A program made the translations under genes and the position numbers. A stretch of 64,000 nt of DNA, from assembly GCA_949358305.1 (NCBI GenBank), contig OX442314.1:41176581-41240580 (forward strand), in the 5' to 3' direction. This document shows positions 27,483 to 39,400 of this stretch, piece by piece; the stretch's first letter is position 1; every line of letters begins with the position of its first letter. Source of the stretch: Strigamia acuminata. Lineage: Eukaryota; Arthropoda; Chilopoda; Geophilomorpha; Linotaeniidae. The notes below the pieces were generated by a model. It had not been told where the DNA came from, did no database searches, and saw nothing but the letters and a program-made list of their open reading frames with translations.

Positions 27483-30400
27483 ATGGAAAAGAAAGAAAGA
27501 AAGACAGAATCGATGGAAGACATAGTTATCAGCGGGATTTCAGGCCGCTTTCCGCAATCTGACAATGTTTGGGCATTTCGTGATCATCTGCTAAATGGAT
27601 ACGATATGGTCAATGAAAACGAATCAAGATGGCCACTGGGTATCACGCTGTAAAATTGTTCGATAAAATGAAACAAAATTTTAAGTAATTCTTTTTTTTA
27701 AAAAAAAAATTAGGTTTGTGGGGTCTTCCAAAAAGAAGTGGAAAATTAAACAAATTATCAAAGTTTGATGCAAGCTTTTTTGGAGTGCACGCCAAACAAG
27801 CCCACGCGATGGCGCCCGAATTGAGAATCCTTCTTGAAGTGACTTTCGAAGCCATCTTTGATGCTGGTTCGGGTTTATTTATTATTTTGTTGGAAAAGTG
27901 ATATGGTGTGTATTTTTCAGGCATTAATCCCGAATCACTAAGGGGATCAAACACCGGAGTGTTCGTTGCCGCCAGCACGGTCGACTCCGAAGATGCCGTG
28001 GCTAATAATCCGGACGCCATTAATGGTTTCGAGGTGACTGGCTTTTATCGATGCATGCTGTCCAACAGAATTTCATTCACGTTCGATTTGAAAGGTGCGC
28101 AAATGCGAGTAATTTTGGATTTGAGAATATCGATTTGTCATTGCATTGTGATTTAGGCCCCAGCATGACGGTCGACACGGGCTGTTCGGCCAGTTTGGCT
28201 GCTCTTCAACAAGCATTGCTGGCTATTCGAAGCGGGGCGTGCGACGCTTGCATCGTCGGAGGTTCGAATTTGTGTCTAAATCCGGTCGTCACTTTGAAGT
28301 TTCAGCGACTTGGACTTTTGTCATCGGATGGAAAGTGCAGATCGTTCGATTCCGGAGGTACGATCCGTGTTTTAAATGTAATCTTTCTATTGGCACGAGT
28401 GACAATTGTGGTCACGGTTAGGGCTTGGTTACGTACGAAGCGAGGCAGTTGTTGCTTTGTTTGTTCAACGTAGGACGCTCGCAAAACGAGTTTACGCGTC
28501 GATTTTGCATTGCAAATTGAATAACGATGGTTACAAAGAAGAGGGTAATTGAAATTCAACGAAATAATAATGTAGATAATTATAAAATTGTTGTCGACTC
28601 TTAGGTCAAACGTATCCATCTGGAATAATGCAGGAACGGCTTCTTCGAGAAACCTACGCAGAAGCAAACGTGAGTCCATCTGATGTTGTGTACGTTGAAG
28701 CCGACGGAACGGGAACGAGAGCCGGCGATTCGCAAGAACTCGCCGCTATAAAGAATGTGTTTTGCGAGAATCGAACATCAGTGTTGATGATTGGATCTGT
28801 TAAATCCAACATGGGTCATGCTGAAGCAGCTGCTGGTTTGTGCGCAATAATCAAGGTGCTTGTGGCTGCTGAGGCTGGAGTTTTACCTTCGAATTTGCAT
28901 TTTAAAAGTCCAATGGCGGCCCTCACAGGTGTGAGAATAAAGGTAAACAAACTTTACTTTACTATACGGATGTCAGAACAGAATGAATCTGAATTTGTTA
29001 TTTGATACGATTAAAATCGGACAATTTTTTGATTTTTGGTTAGGAAATTAATATTGTATTTTTTGGTCGTTCGCAGGTAGTTAGTGGGAATACGGAATGG
29101 AATGGTGGATTGGTTGGCGTGAGCTCCATAGGTTTCGGCGGTCTCAATGCCCATGTCATTTTGGAGTGTTTCGGAAAATCTGAAGAGATTCATTTGATTG
29201 ACGAAATGCGGATTTTTCTGTCAGCTGGTCGAACTTTGCAAGCTGTAGACGCCACGTTGGGCTTCGTGCAAAGCAAAAAGAATAAGGATCTGTACAATAT
29301 GTTTGTTGACGTGACGGATAAACAATGTCGCAATTTCATGCATCGGGGCTTCACGATTCTAAACAGCGAGCACTCGGTCTCAAAGGTTAAGGTAAGGTTT
29401 GTCAACTTCATTTAGTCATATTCATAGCCACGGTAGCACGATTACTACGGCCACTGTTTTATCGTTTAAAGATGAAGCACCAAAAATACTCCTATCACGT
29501 TTATCACCAGACACCATTGATTATACCAGGGGTTCCCAAACTTTTTAGCATTGCGACCCATTTTTAAGAAAGGCGATCTTCCGTGCCCCACCACTACATC
29601 ATCGGTGCATTAAATTTTTCCCATCTTGCAAAATTCATCACTTTGGGGACTTACAATACAAAACCTCCATTTTTGGGAGTTTCGGTTGATTTTTGGAGGT
29701 TTTTGGAGAAATTTAGGTGGTTTTTTAAATTTTGAGAGATTTTTGTGAAGATTTTGAAACTTTTGCTAGCCTGCAGTGGATTGCAACCAACTACAGGCAG
29801 TAAGTTGAAATTGGATTTGGCAAAAATTGAAAAAATAAAAATAAAAATTTGGGGAACAAAAATTTTGGGTGACAAAATGATTGAACACCGTTGCGCCCCA
29901 CAGTTGGGGAAACGCTGGATTACACGACAATGAAACTTGTTTTCAATTGCAGGAATTAGCGAACGAGAAATTGGCAATTTGGTACGTTTTTCCTGGATTC
30001 GGAAGTCAATGGCTTGGAATGGGAGTTGACTTTCTGTGCTTCGACGTTTTCAAGCAGTCCATAGCTAAATCTGGCGAGATTTTGAAAGCGGTCGACATCG
30101 ATTTGCACGATTTGATAGTGAATGCTAGCGAGGAATCCCTCAGCAATCTAGTCAACGTGTTTGTCTGCATCACTTCGATTCAGGTTGCTCTCGTGGACCT
30201 TTTAAAGCACATCGGCGTGCGGCCCGATGGCATCGTCGGTCATTCGTTGGGCGAAACTGCCAGTGCTTACGCCGACGGCTGTCTAACTCAAGAGCAAACC
30301 GTTTTGGCGGCTTATTGGCGCGGCAGATCCGTTTTGGACATCAATTCGCCGAAGGGAATGATGGCAGTTGTTGGTGAGTTCGATCTGATTTTGATTCTGA

Positions 30401-33400
30401 TTCTGATGGATTTGGTTCGATAACTTGTAGGTGTGACGTGGGAAGAAGCTCTTCGTTTATGTCCACCGGGAATCGAAACGGTTTGCCACAATACCGAAAA
30501 GTTGGTTACCGTAGCTGGTAATAAGAAGCCGATGAAGGTTTTTCTGCAAGAGTTGGTTTCGAAAAAGGTGTTCGTCAGAGAAGTGGACACTTTGAACGTG
30601 GCGTTTCACGGTCGACTTATAAGGGATGCAGGACCAAAGTTTAAGGCGGCGTTGGAAAAGGTTTTTGATCGAACCAGTCAGTCGTGTAAGGGGCCGTCCA
30701 TAAATTACGTAACGCTCCAAGGGGGGGGGGGGGAGGGGGTTTCAGATTTTGTTACGGGTCATTAGTAAGAGAGAGGGGGGGTTCTCAATAATGTTACGGT
30801 CCATGAAAAAATTTTTTTAATGTTTTAAAATTGAAAATATCAGTTTTGAGACTGATTTTTGAAAATTTTTGGGGGGGGTGATTTCAGTTTTATTACGTAA
30901 TGAGGGGGGTGGGGGTTTGGGAATTTGTTACGGCCTTGTTACAGAGGGGGGTGAGGGGGTCTAAAATGTCCAAAATTGGCGTAATTTATGAACGGCCCCT
31001 AACGATACTCTAATTGACTCAAAGAATTCACCGACAAGTGAATGTCATTGGCCAGAAGAGTCCTAAAGGTGGAAACACAAGGGAGCGGGTAATATTCCAA
31101 AGCTTGCTAGTACGAGTTTAAAGAGGGAATCATTTACAAGCTCACTTGACCCTCTTTTGGCTTACCAGCTTAACTGGCAAACTCAAGCTAGCTAGGTAGC
31201 TAGCCAGAAATCCCCGCCAAAATCTCCTCCAAGAATTTCCTCACGATTCTGATTGGCTGTCAAAGTCACATGACCAAAGCACCAGCAAGCTTGAAGCTGG
31301 TAAGTCAAACTCACTTGTCAGTTTGGTCGGAGCGGGTGAGTACAAGCTCGCTTCAAAACAAAGCTTTGAATAAAAACGCAAGCTTGTGTTTGCTCAAGCG
31401 GGCGAGTTTTTAGCCGCTTTTTAAAGGAAAAGCAAGCTTTTAATTTTTACCCGCTCTCTTGCGTTTCCACCTTTATAACTTGTTCTTTTTCTTACAACTT
31501 TTAAAAACCAGCCAATGACAATGAGTGAATTCTCCGAGTGAATAGAGAATACAAATTAAGCTTCTGCTTTATTTCCTTATTTGTAAACCTATTTGGATCT
31601 TCGACTGTCGTATAGGCCCTAAATGATAATGTGGTTTTGGTTTGGATTAATGTCATCTTTTTGTCAATGTCAGGTAATCCCTCATCCTAAACCAAGATCG
31701 GATAGTTGGTTGTCGTCTTCGGTGGAAGCAAATAAACGGGACTGTCCGGAAGCGAAATTAGCCTGTGCGGACTATTACGTGAATAATTTATTGAACCCTG
31801 TTTTATTTTACGACGCGATCTCGAAAATTCCAAAAAGTGCAATTGTGATTGAAATTGCACCTCACTGTCTTCTCTCGCCTCTTCTCTTCTCTTCGCTCAG
31901 CGAAAGGAACGTTTTTGTGAGTTTTGCAAAACGAAGCGCAGCGAATCAACTAGAATATTTTTTTAAAAACATCGGAAAGTTAGTGAGAACACTAGAAGTC
32001 TTGCACTAAAGGTGTTTAGAGTTTTTTACTTGCAGATTGTACATTAATGGCGTCAATTTTGCCCTAAGTAAATTATTTACGCCTCCGAATTATCCGGTGC
32101 CTTTCGGAACACCCACAATTTCCCCTTTGGTGTGTTGGGATCACTCGGACGATTGGACAATCGCTCCGTTGGATCACTTTCTAGGCGTGAAGAGATCCGA
32201 AGGGACCAGTTTTGACGTGGACGTTTCCTCGCCCGAATCCAAGGATTATTACTTCCTCGGGCATGTGATCGATGGGCAGCTGGTCTACCCTCCTGCTGGA
32301 TATTTGGTTTGATTCAGAAATAGTTGCTTCTACTATAGATTGAAAACGGAATTAGAGTGGTGCTGCTAACACCAATGATGCGTGAGGTAGCCAGCAGAAA
32401 TTTCTCTGCTGACCAATGAGAATTAATGGATACTCTGGGAAATTTTTAGACGAAAATGATCCAATAAAAGCAGTGTTGTATCGAACGACGTTCATTAGTT
32501 CATGAACGAAGTTTACGTTTATCATCAAAACATTCATTTCTAATCACTTTTTACAACGAAAACAGCCATTTGGCTTCAAGATACCTGGTGCAAACTGTGG
32601 ATGATCTTTCTCTCCCTCCCCAAATTTATTTTCAATTTATCGTTGAACCAACTACAATTTTATTTTAAGCACTCACTTCAGAAAAAATTAACAGAAACCT
32701 GTTTTCTCGTTTAAGACTTTTGCTTGGAAGGCGATAGCAAATGTTAAAAAGAAATTATTTGATAGATTAGTTGTTGAATTTAAGGATGTTTTATTCCATC
32801 GGAATGTCATTTTAACACCACAGGGTTAGTATCTAAAAGTATTATTATTCCGTTGTATATTTAATTAATTTTTGATTTGTTCTATAATAGAGCCAGTTAC
32901 ATTTTTCGTGAGCGTTTCGGAGATCGACGAAAAATTTGTGATCCGGGAAAAAAGTATCGTTGTGTGTACAGGTCGTTTCTCTCTTCCAGATAATTTTGCA
33001 CACTTGTCAACATTGCCAACGATACCCGATTCCTCTTATTTAAATTCTCAGGACATCTACAAAAAGTTTTTGCTTAGAGGTTATCAGTACGGACCAGCAT
33101 TCCAAGGGATTTTAAATGCGAAAATGGATGGCACTGCGGGAAATATAAAATGGGTTGGCAATTGGGTATCATTCATTGAAAGCATGATGCAGTTTTCATT
33201 TTTGCGCAGCAGTGCATCTGCTATTGTTGCAGGAATCGGGAAATTTAAAATTGATCCCCAATACCACGCGCAACAACAAAATCGAAGTGAGTTTAAGTAA
33301 AACATACAAGAAATAAATACAGGTAAATACTTTTAACGTTGTGTAACATTTGATTAGATTTTTCGGTTGTAATGGATCCATCATTAAAAAAATATGTCTC

Positions 33401-36400
33401 TGGTGGAATTGAAATTACTGGGATAAAAACGAGGAGTGTTGCGAGGATGAAAGATCCGGAACCGTGTCTTGAAGAGTATCGTTTTGTGTCTTATTTTGAT
33501 GACCAGTGAGTATACAACCCCGAGCCAAATTATCAGAATATTGTGTAGTAATTACATTTACCAAAATCTAAAAGAAACAAAACTATATTTCATGTTTGAA
33601 ATTTCAGCTGCTTCGCATCATTGCCTTATTTTGAGAATGAAATAGCGGATTATTATTTGGCGTGCATTAATGAAATAAGAAGTGGGCTCACAAAATGGCT
33701 GCAAGTGATGCAATCATCCAAACTGCAGGACATTTTGAAGGAAGTGTCGAGTGTGACGAGGGAAGTTGCCATCGAGGCCGAAATGCCACTTATTAATCAC
33801 TTGCAACAAATCTTTTTTTTCCCAATTAAATCCAAGCAAGAGCTTAAAAGTTTGGTCAATTCAATGTTGACGAGTAGATCGAGCGACTTGTGTCTCGATT
33901 CGTATTTGCGACCATTGTTTATGAAACCACTACTGGACGTAGTAGGAGATAATACCACACTCAATAAGCTGGTAGTAACGGAAGCAAACGCCAGTGGGAG
34001 TCGCATGTCGCAAGAAATTGTCAAGTTGTTCAAGTCGCAGCCGTTGATTGACGTTGATTACATAGTGACTTCGCGGTCGAGGGGCGAATTGCCGGCAGTT
34101 GATCCGATGACTTTTTACGTAGATACGTGGGATGTTGAATCGCAACCTCTCTCAACCCCGGTCGATTTGGTTGTGGGTAGAAATCTTTTGAATGGAAATG
34201 TTAGCCAGAATCAACATGTTTTGTCGATCATAATGGATTCGTTAAAGAACGATGGATTTGCACTCTTGATACAGCTCAAAGCGACTGATCCTTTGGTTAA
34301 ATTTCTAGCTGCGATGGGTGAATTTGAAGCGAACGGCCAAGATCATTTGACCATGTTGATTGAGATTGCAGGCTTTAAAGTCATCTCGATTCGCTCCGAT
34401 GGATTTATAAATGATGCTTACTTGATTCGAAAGGTGAGAAAAAGACTCAAATTTAACTGTTTTTGATTTACAATGAGTAATTTGCAGTCTTGTATCTCGT
34501 TCACCAAATGCTGAACTAGTTCAAGTTCTCGTTCATCACCGTGTGAACGCGTTCGCGTTCGCGTTCACTATGATTCTTTTCAAAGTGAACCGAGTTCAAG
34601 TTCACGAACTTCAACCAATAGTTCAGTTCACTTTTCCAAAATTTTTTTTTAAAATTGAGAATTTACCACTAGCTTGGGCTATAAATAGTCGCGAATGAGA
34701 TTAGGCCTGAGAAAACAACAATCGTTCTCCCGACCAATCCCGAGGCGCGTAACAAACCGCTTTTGACGTCTGATTGGTCGTTACCGGTAATTATTTCCTC
34801 TCGCCATGCATAATTACCGGTAATTTTTCTCTTGCTACTGGCGCCCCCAAGTGGGGTCTTTTTGAACTAAGCATCAAACGTCAAATGCCGTAGGATTGGT
34901 CGAGAGAATAATTGTTGTTTTGTTAGGCCTAATCTCAAGGTAAATTCTCATTTTCACTATCTCATTTTCACTGTCTCATTTTCACTATCTCATTGTGACT
35001 ATCTCATTTCCACTATCTCATTTCGACTATCTCATTTCCACTATCTCATTTACACTATCTCATTTACACAATCATTTTGACTATCTCATTTTGACTATCT
35101 CATTTCGACTATCTCATTTCGACTATCTCATTTACACTATCTCATTTACACAATCATTTTGACTATCTCATTTTGACTATCTCATTTCGACTATCTCATT
35201 TCCACTATCTCATTTTAACTATCTCATTTCCAATATCTCATTTTCACTATCTCATTTTCACTATCTACATTATTTTCTATCAGTAAATTCTCGTATCAAA
35301 TACACCTCGCGCTTGAGTAATTGTCGGAATTAGGTCAGCACTCATCTTCTTGTCAGGTAAGATCACTCGTGCCCTGACGGGCACTCGTGATCTTATCAGG
35401 CAAGAAGATTCGTGCTGACCTAATTATCCCGACACTTACACGTCGCGCTCGGTATATTACCGATGTCAATTTTTTTTGCATCATTTTTATTTGAAGGAAA
35501 GATTTATTTAATTTGAAAAAATATACAAATATTTAAATAATTAAATTTATCATTGAAAGTATCAAGTTTTCGAAATTTTCATCACTTATGAACGAGATAC
35601 AACAGTGCTTACGATTACGCGTTTGATACAACACTGGTAATTTGCAAGAATTGAGTTTTTGCTTTTGTTTTTGGCAGGTGAAATACAAAGAAACAATGGT
35701 ACTGCGAGTGGATGAAGCAAATTACGAATCGTGGGTGGAAAAACTGAAGCAGCAGTTACGACAAGTGAATTCAGCTCTCGTTGAATCGACACTGTGGCTG
35801 GTCTCCAACGACCAACCCAACTGCGGGCTCATCGGATTGGTCAATCATCTTCGCAAAAGCGACAAAGGCAAACGCGTTCGCTCCATTTTCAATTCCTCGT
35901 TCACGGAGAGCAAATCGTGCGTGAATGTGGCTAACGACATCTTCGTCAAAGACTTGGCCATGAACGTCTACAGAGATCAGAGTTGGGGCTTCTTTTCTCA
36001 CCTGCCGTTCATTTACGACGTGAACTCGGTGCCCTCTCGACTCGCCTACGTGAACACTTCTAGCGCGGGCGATTTGTCCAGCTTGAAATGGTTCGAATCG
36101 CCGCTAAAATTCGACGAGACCTCGTCCAACATGTGCTACGTTTATTACGCCGCCGTTAATTATCGAGACGTTCTGATTGGCACGGGGAAATTGACGTCCG
36201 AGGAAGTGGGAGCCAATCACCGCTTGGGCATGGAATTTGTTGGTAGAAATAAGAGCGGGCAGAGAGTGATGGGGTTGCTTCCCGGCGCAGCACTGGCCAC
36301 GGCCGTCGAGTTTGATTCGGAGTTGACGTGGTTGGTTCCGGACGTTTGGAACATGGAAGAAGCGGCTACGATACCGGTGGTGTACACTATGGCGTACTAC

Positions 36401-39400
36401 GCCTTGATGGTTCGTGGTCAGTTGGAAGAAGGGGAGTCGGTTTTGATCCACTACGGCAGCGGAGGGATCGGTCAAGCGGCGATTCAGATTGCTCTCAGCA
36501 TGAAATGTTGCGTTTACACGACGGTCGGGTCGAGGGAAAGAAAGAAGTTGCTCAAGAACATTTTCCCTCAACTTGGAGACGAGAACTTTGCTTATTCCAG
36601 AGACTCGTCTTTCGAAGATCACGTGTTGCGAGCCACTAACGGTCGAGGCGTGGACGTGGTTTTGAACTTGCTTAGCGAGGAGAGGTGGGAAGCCAGCTTG
36701 CGTTGTTTGTCGTACGGTGGGCGATTTCTGGAGATCGGAAATCGAAATTTCTCCGAAAACAAACTCTTGCCGATGTCCGTGTTCGCTCAAAATATTTCCT
36801 TTCACGGAGTTTTGTTGGACGCGTTGTTCGAGAAACAGATCAAGTATAAGAAAACGGTGAGTTCGCTCGTTGAGAAGGGAATCGAATCCGGTTCAATTCG
36901 ACCTTTGGATCGAACCGTGTTCGCGGAAGATCAGTTGGAGGATGCGTTTAGATACGTGAGTTCTGGAAAACACTTTGGTAAAGTGTTGGTTAGGCTGAGG
37001 GACGAAGAGGAGGAGAAGACGACGACTCATTGCCGAGTTTTGGTGTTGGCGCAACCGCAATGCCTTTGTCATCCGAGCAAATCGTACGTGGTGGTCGAGG
37101 GATTGACCGGACTGGGGCTGCAGCTGGCGCATTGGCTGGTGGAGAAAGGAGCGAAGCATTTAGTGATGGCGTCGCGAACGCAGGTGCGCAACAATCACTT
37201 GGACTTTAGTGTGCTGAAATGGAGGGAAAAGGGAATCGACGTCAAAGTGGTCGCCAAGAATTACGTGGCGTTGCAGGAGGCCAAAGAGTTGTTGAAGGAA
37301 GCGATCGAAAATCAAGGCGCTATTGGCGGGATTTTTAACTTGATCGCTGCGAGTTCCGGCGACGAACTCGAAGACGATACGACGCTGGAACGAGTGAAAT
37401 TCATTTACGACGCCAAGATATTGGCGACTCGAAATTTGGACGCGGCGTCCAGGATTTTGTGCCCGTCTTTGGATTGGTTTGTGGTGTTTGGGAAACGGAA
37501 TTGCGGATTTTCAGATTCGACCGCGGAACGGATTTGCGAACGACGATGTTTCGACGACTTTCCGGCGTTGGTCGTTCAGTGGGGAGACGTGGAAAATGCG
37601 GAATTTGGACCGGAAGAGGTCGATGCGTGTTGCGAGTCGTCGGGAACTGCTCCCCAAAGAATTTCTTCCTGTTTTTCTACGTTGGAAAATTTGTTATGTC
37701 GAAATCAGCGTCCGGTAGTATCGAGCTTTGTTTTACCCCAAGTTGAAATACAACCAGCCGTAACCGTGCCGTTGGTAGAGAAAGTCACTCATATTTTGGG
37801 TACGTGGTAACGTACGATAAAATTATTACCGTATTCCATATTGGTCATTTCGATTTGTGCTTGTAGGTATTTCTGCTACCAAAAGTTTGATTTCGGACTC
37901 GAGTTTGGTGGAATTGGGGATGGACTCGATTATTGGGTTGGAAATTAGACAGGCCCTGGAAAGAAGCTACGATATCAATTTATCGAACGAAGAGATCCGT
38001 CGATTAACTATCGGCCAATTGAGACACATTGCTCAAGAGCTGACGTCCAAGGAAAGTCTTTCTAATCCAAAGCTGTGGAGCAGTGTGAACGTCGTCAAGT
38101 GAGTTCAGTCGTAACGTGAATTTTTCTTGTTGTTTTATTTGTAACAATCGTTTGTTTTTGTAGTTATGATTTGAGGGAATTGGTTCCATCGCAGTGCGTA
38201 ATCAAGTTGAACTCGGTCGAAAGTGTAGAAGCTCGTCCGCTTTTCGTCGTTCACTCGGTGGAAGGAAACACGTTTATGTTCAAAACGTTGGCTCAACAGT
38301 TATCGGTGCCAGTTTATGGCATCCAACTTGCTCCAACTGTGCCAAAGAAAGATGTCTCGGAGTTAGCGCGGTTTTATATTCACGTAAGTTGTAAACATTT
38401 CTTTAATCTCACTTTAATGCTGCTTCAAACTAATTTTGCCTTCTCATCCCCATTTTATGGTGGAAATTGATATAAAGTTTAAAAATTGAAATTATCAATT
38501 CAAAAATATTATTATTTTAACATTTTCGGCCGGAAATTTGCTTTGTTTTTGCCCAGAACTAGACTGGCATTGGTGTGGCCAGACTATTTTGAAGGATCCC
38601 ATTCTCCAGGTTGAAATTGTCAAACTTGGAAGTTAATGTGGTCAGTTAGTGCTAAGTGTTCTGCTGTACTTACACTTATCTATGCCCTATGCCCACTCAT
38701 GGAGGCTACGACTGAGGTCAGTGTCCCATCCAACTGTGAAGAAGGACTAGCTGGAGTCCAGGGCTGGACTGGGAACAAATTTAGTGCCGGGAAATCTGGA
38801 TGTTCGGGCCACAATTAATAAAGTCGGGACGGGCCATGACAAACCGCAGCGGCCACGGGCTACCGGGAAGTTCCCGGTATCCCGCCGTGAGAGCAGAGAG
38901 TCAAAGATTTTTGCTGGAAGGGACACGGCTTGCGTTTTGTCTATTCGGTAGGTACCGGCAGTTGAAGATGTCACTCTTTACAGGAAATGCAAAAAATACA
39001 AGATAGTCCTCCGTACAATCTGGCCAGCTATTCGGTGGGATGTGGCATCTTATTCGAAATGGCAATACAACTACAAAATTTATATTATGCTTTAGATGCA
39101 ATGCGCTTTCTCGTGTTTTTAGAAGGTTCACATCGCCCGGTGTCAGGTAATTGAAATTGTTGGTGAATTTCAGTTGGTGTTAGCTTTTATTTTGGTCCGC
39201 AGTTCCTTTCTTGCAAGGTGCTGAATTATCGGATCAATTCCAGGAAGATATTTTGTCTTATTTTGTGTCTCGTTTCACCCAAGTTGACACTGTGCAAGTA
39301 AATGTGAATCGTGAAAACTGAATGTACGCGCTTGTAAACACTTGTTGATTGTTTTATCTTAGGTGAAGTCGAATCTAAGAAATTTGTCTTCATTGGCGTC

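Larger units (their letters stand above)
34489..35603. mobile_element. FASN: Composite inverted-repeat element in FASN intron 15
   Basis: Outer ends TTGTATCTCGTTCA (34490) and its complement TGAACGAGATACAA (to about 35603). Inside, in order: a nested MITE (34657-34949), a 13-bp minisatellite (34948-35266) and a long near-perfect hairpin (35320-35435). Confidence 0.6.

Noticed and set aside
30661-30765. Extension of FASN exon 9 through 30765
   Set aside because: The extra residues come from the G-rich MITE region. The phase of exon 10 (VIPHPKPR) requires the exon to end at 30660.
36104-36805. 233-codon minus-strand open frame opposite FASN exon 16
   Set aside because: It is the antisense of a conserved ER-domain exon with high G+C third positions; its composition is not that of a known protein.
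38740-38830. CCAGGGCTGGACTGG in FASN intron 18 as a hAT terminal repeat
   Set aside because: No matching second end or target duplication could be found, so it is left unannotated.
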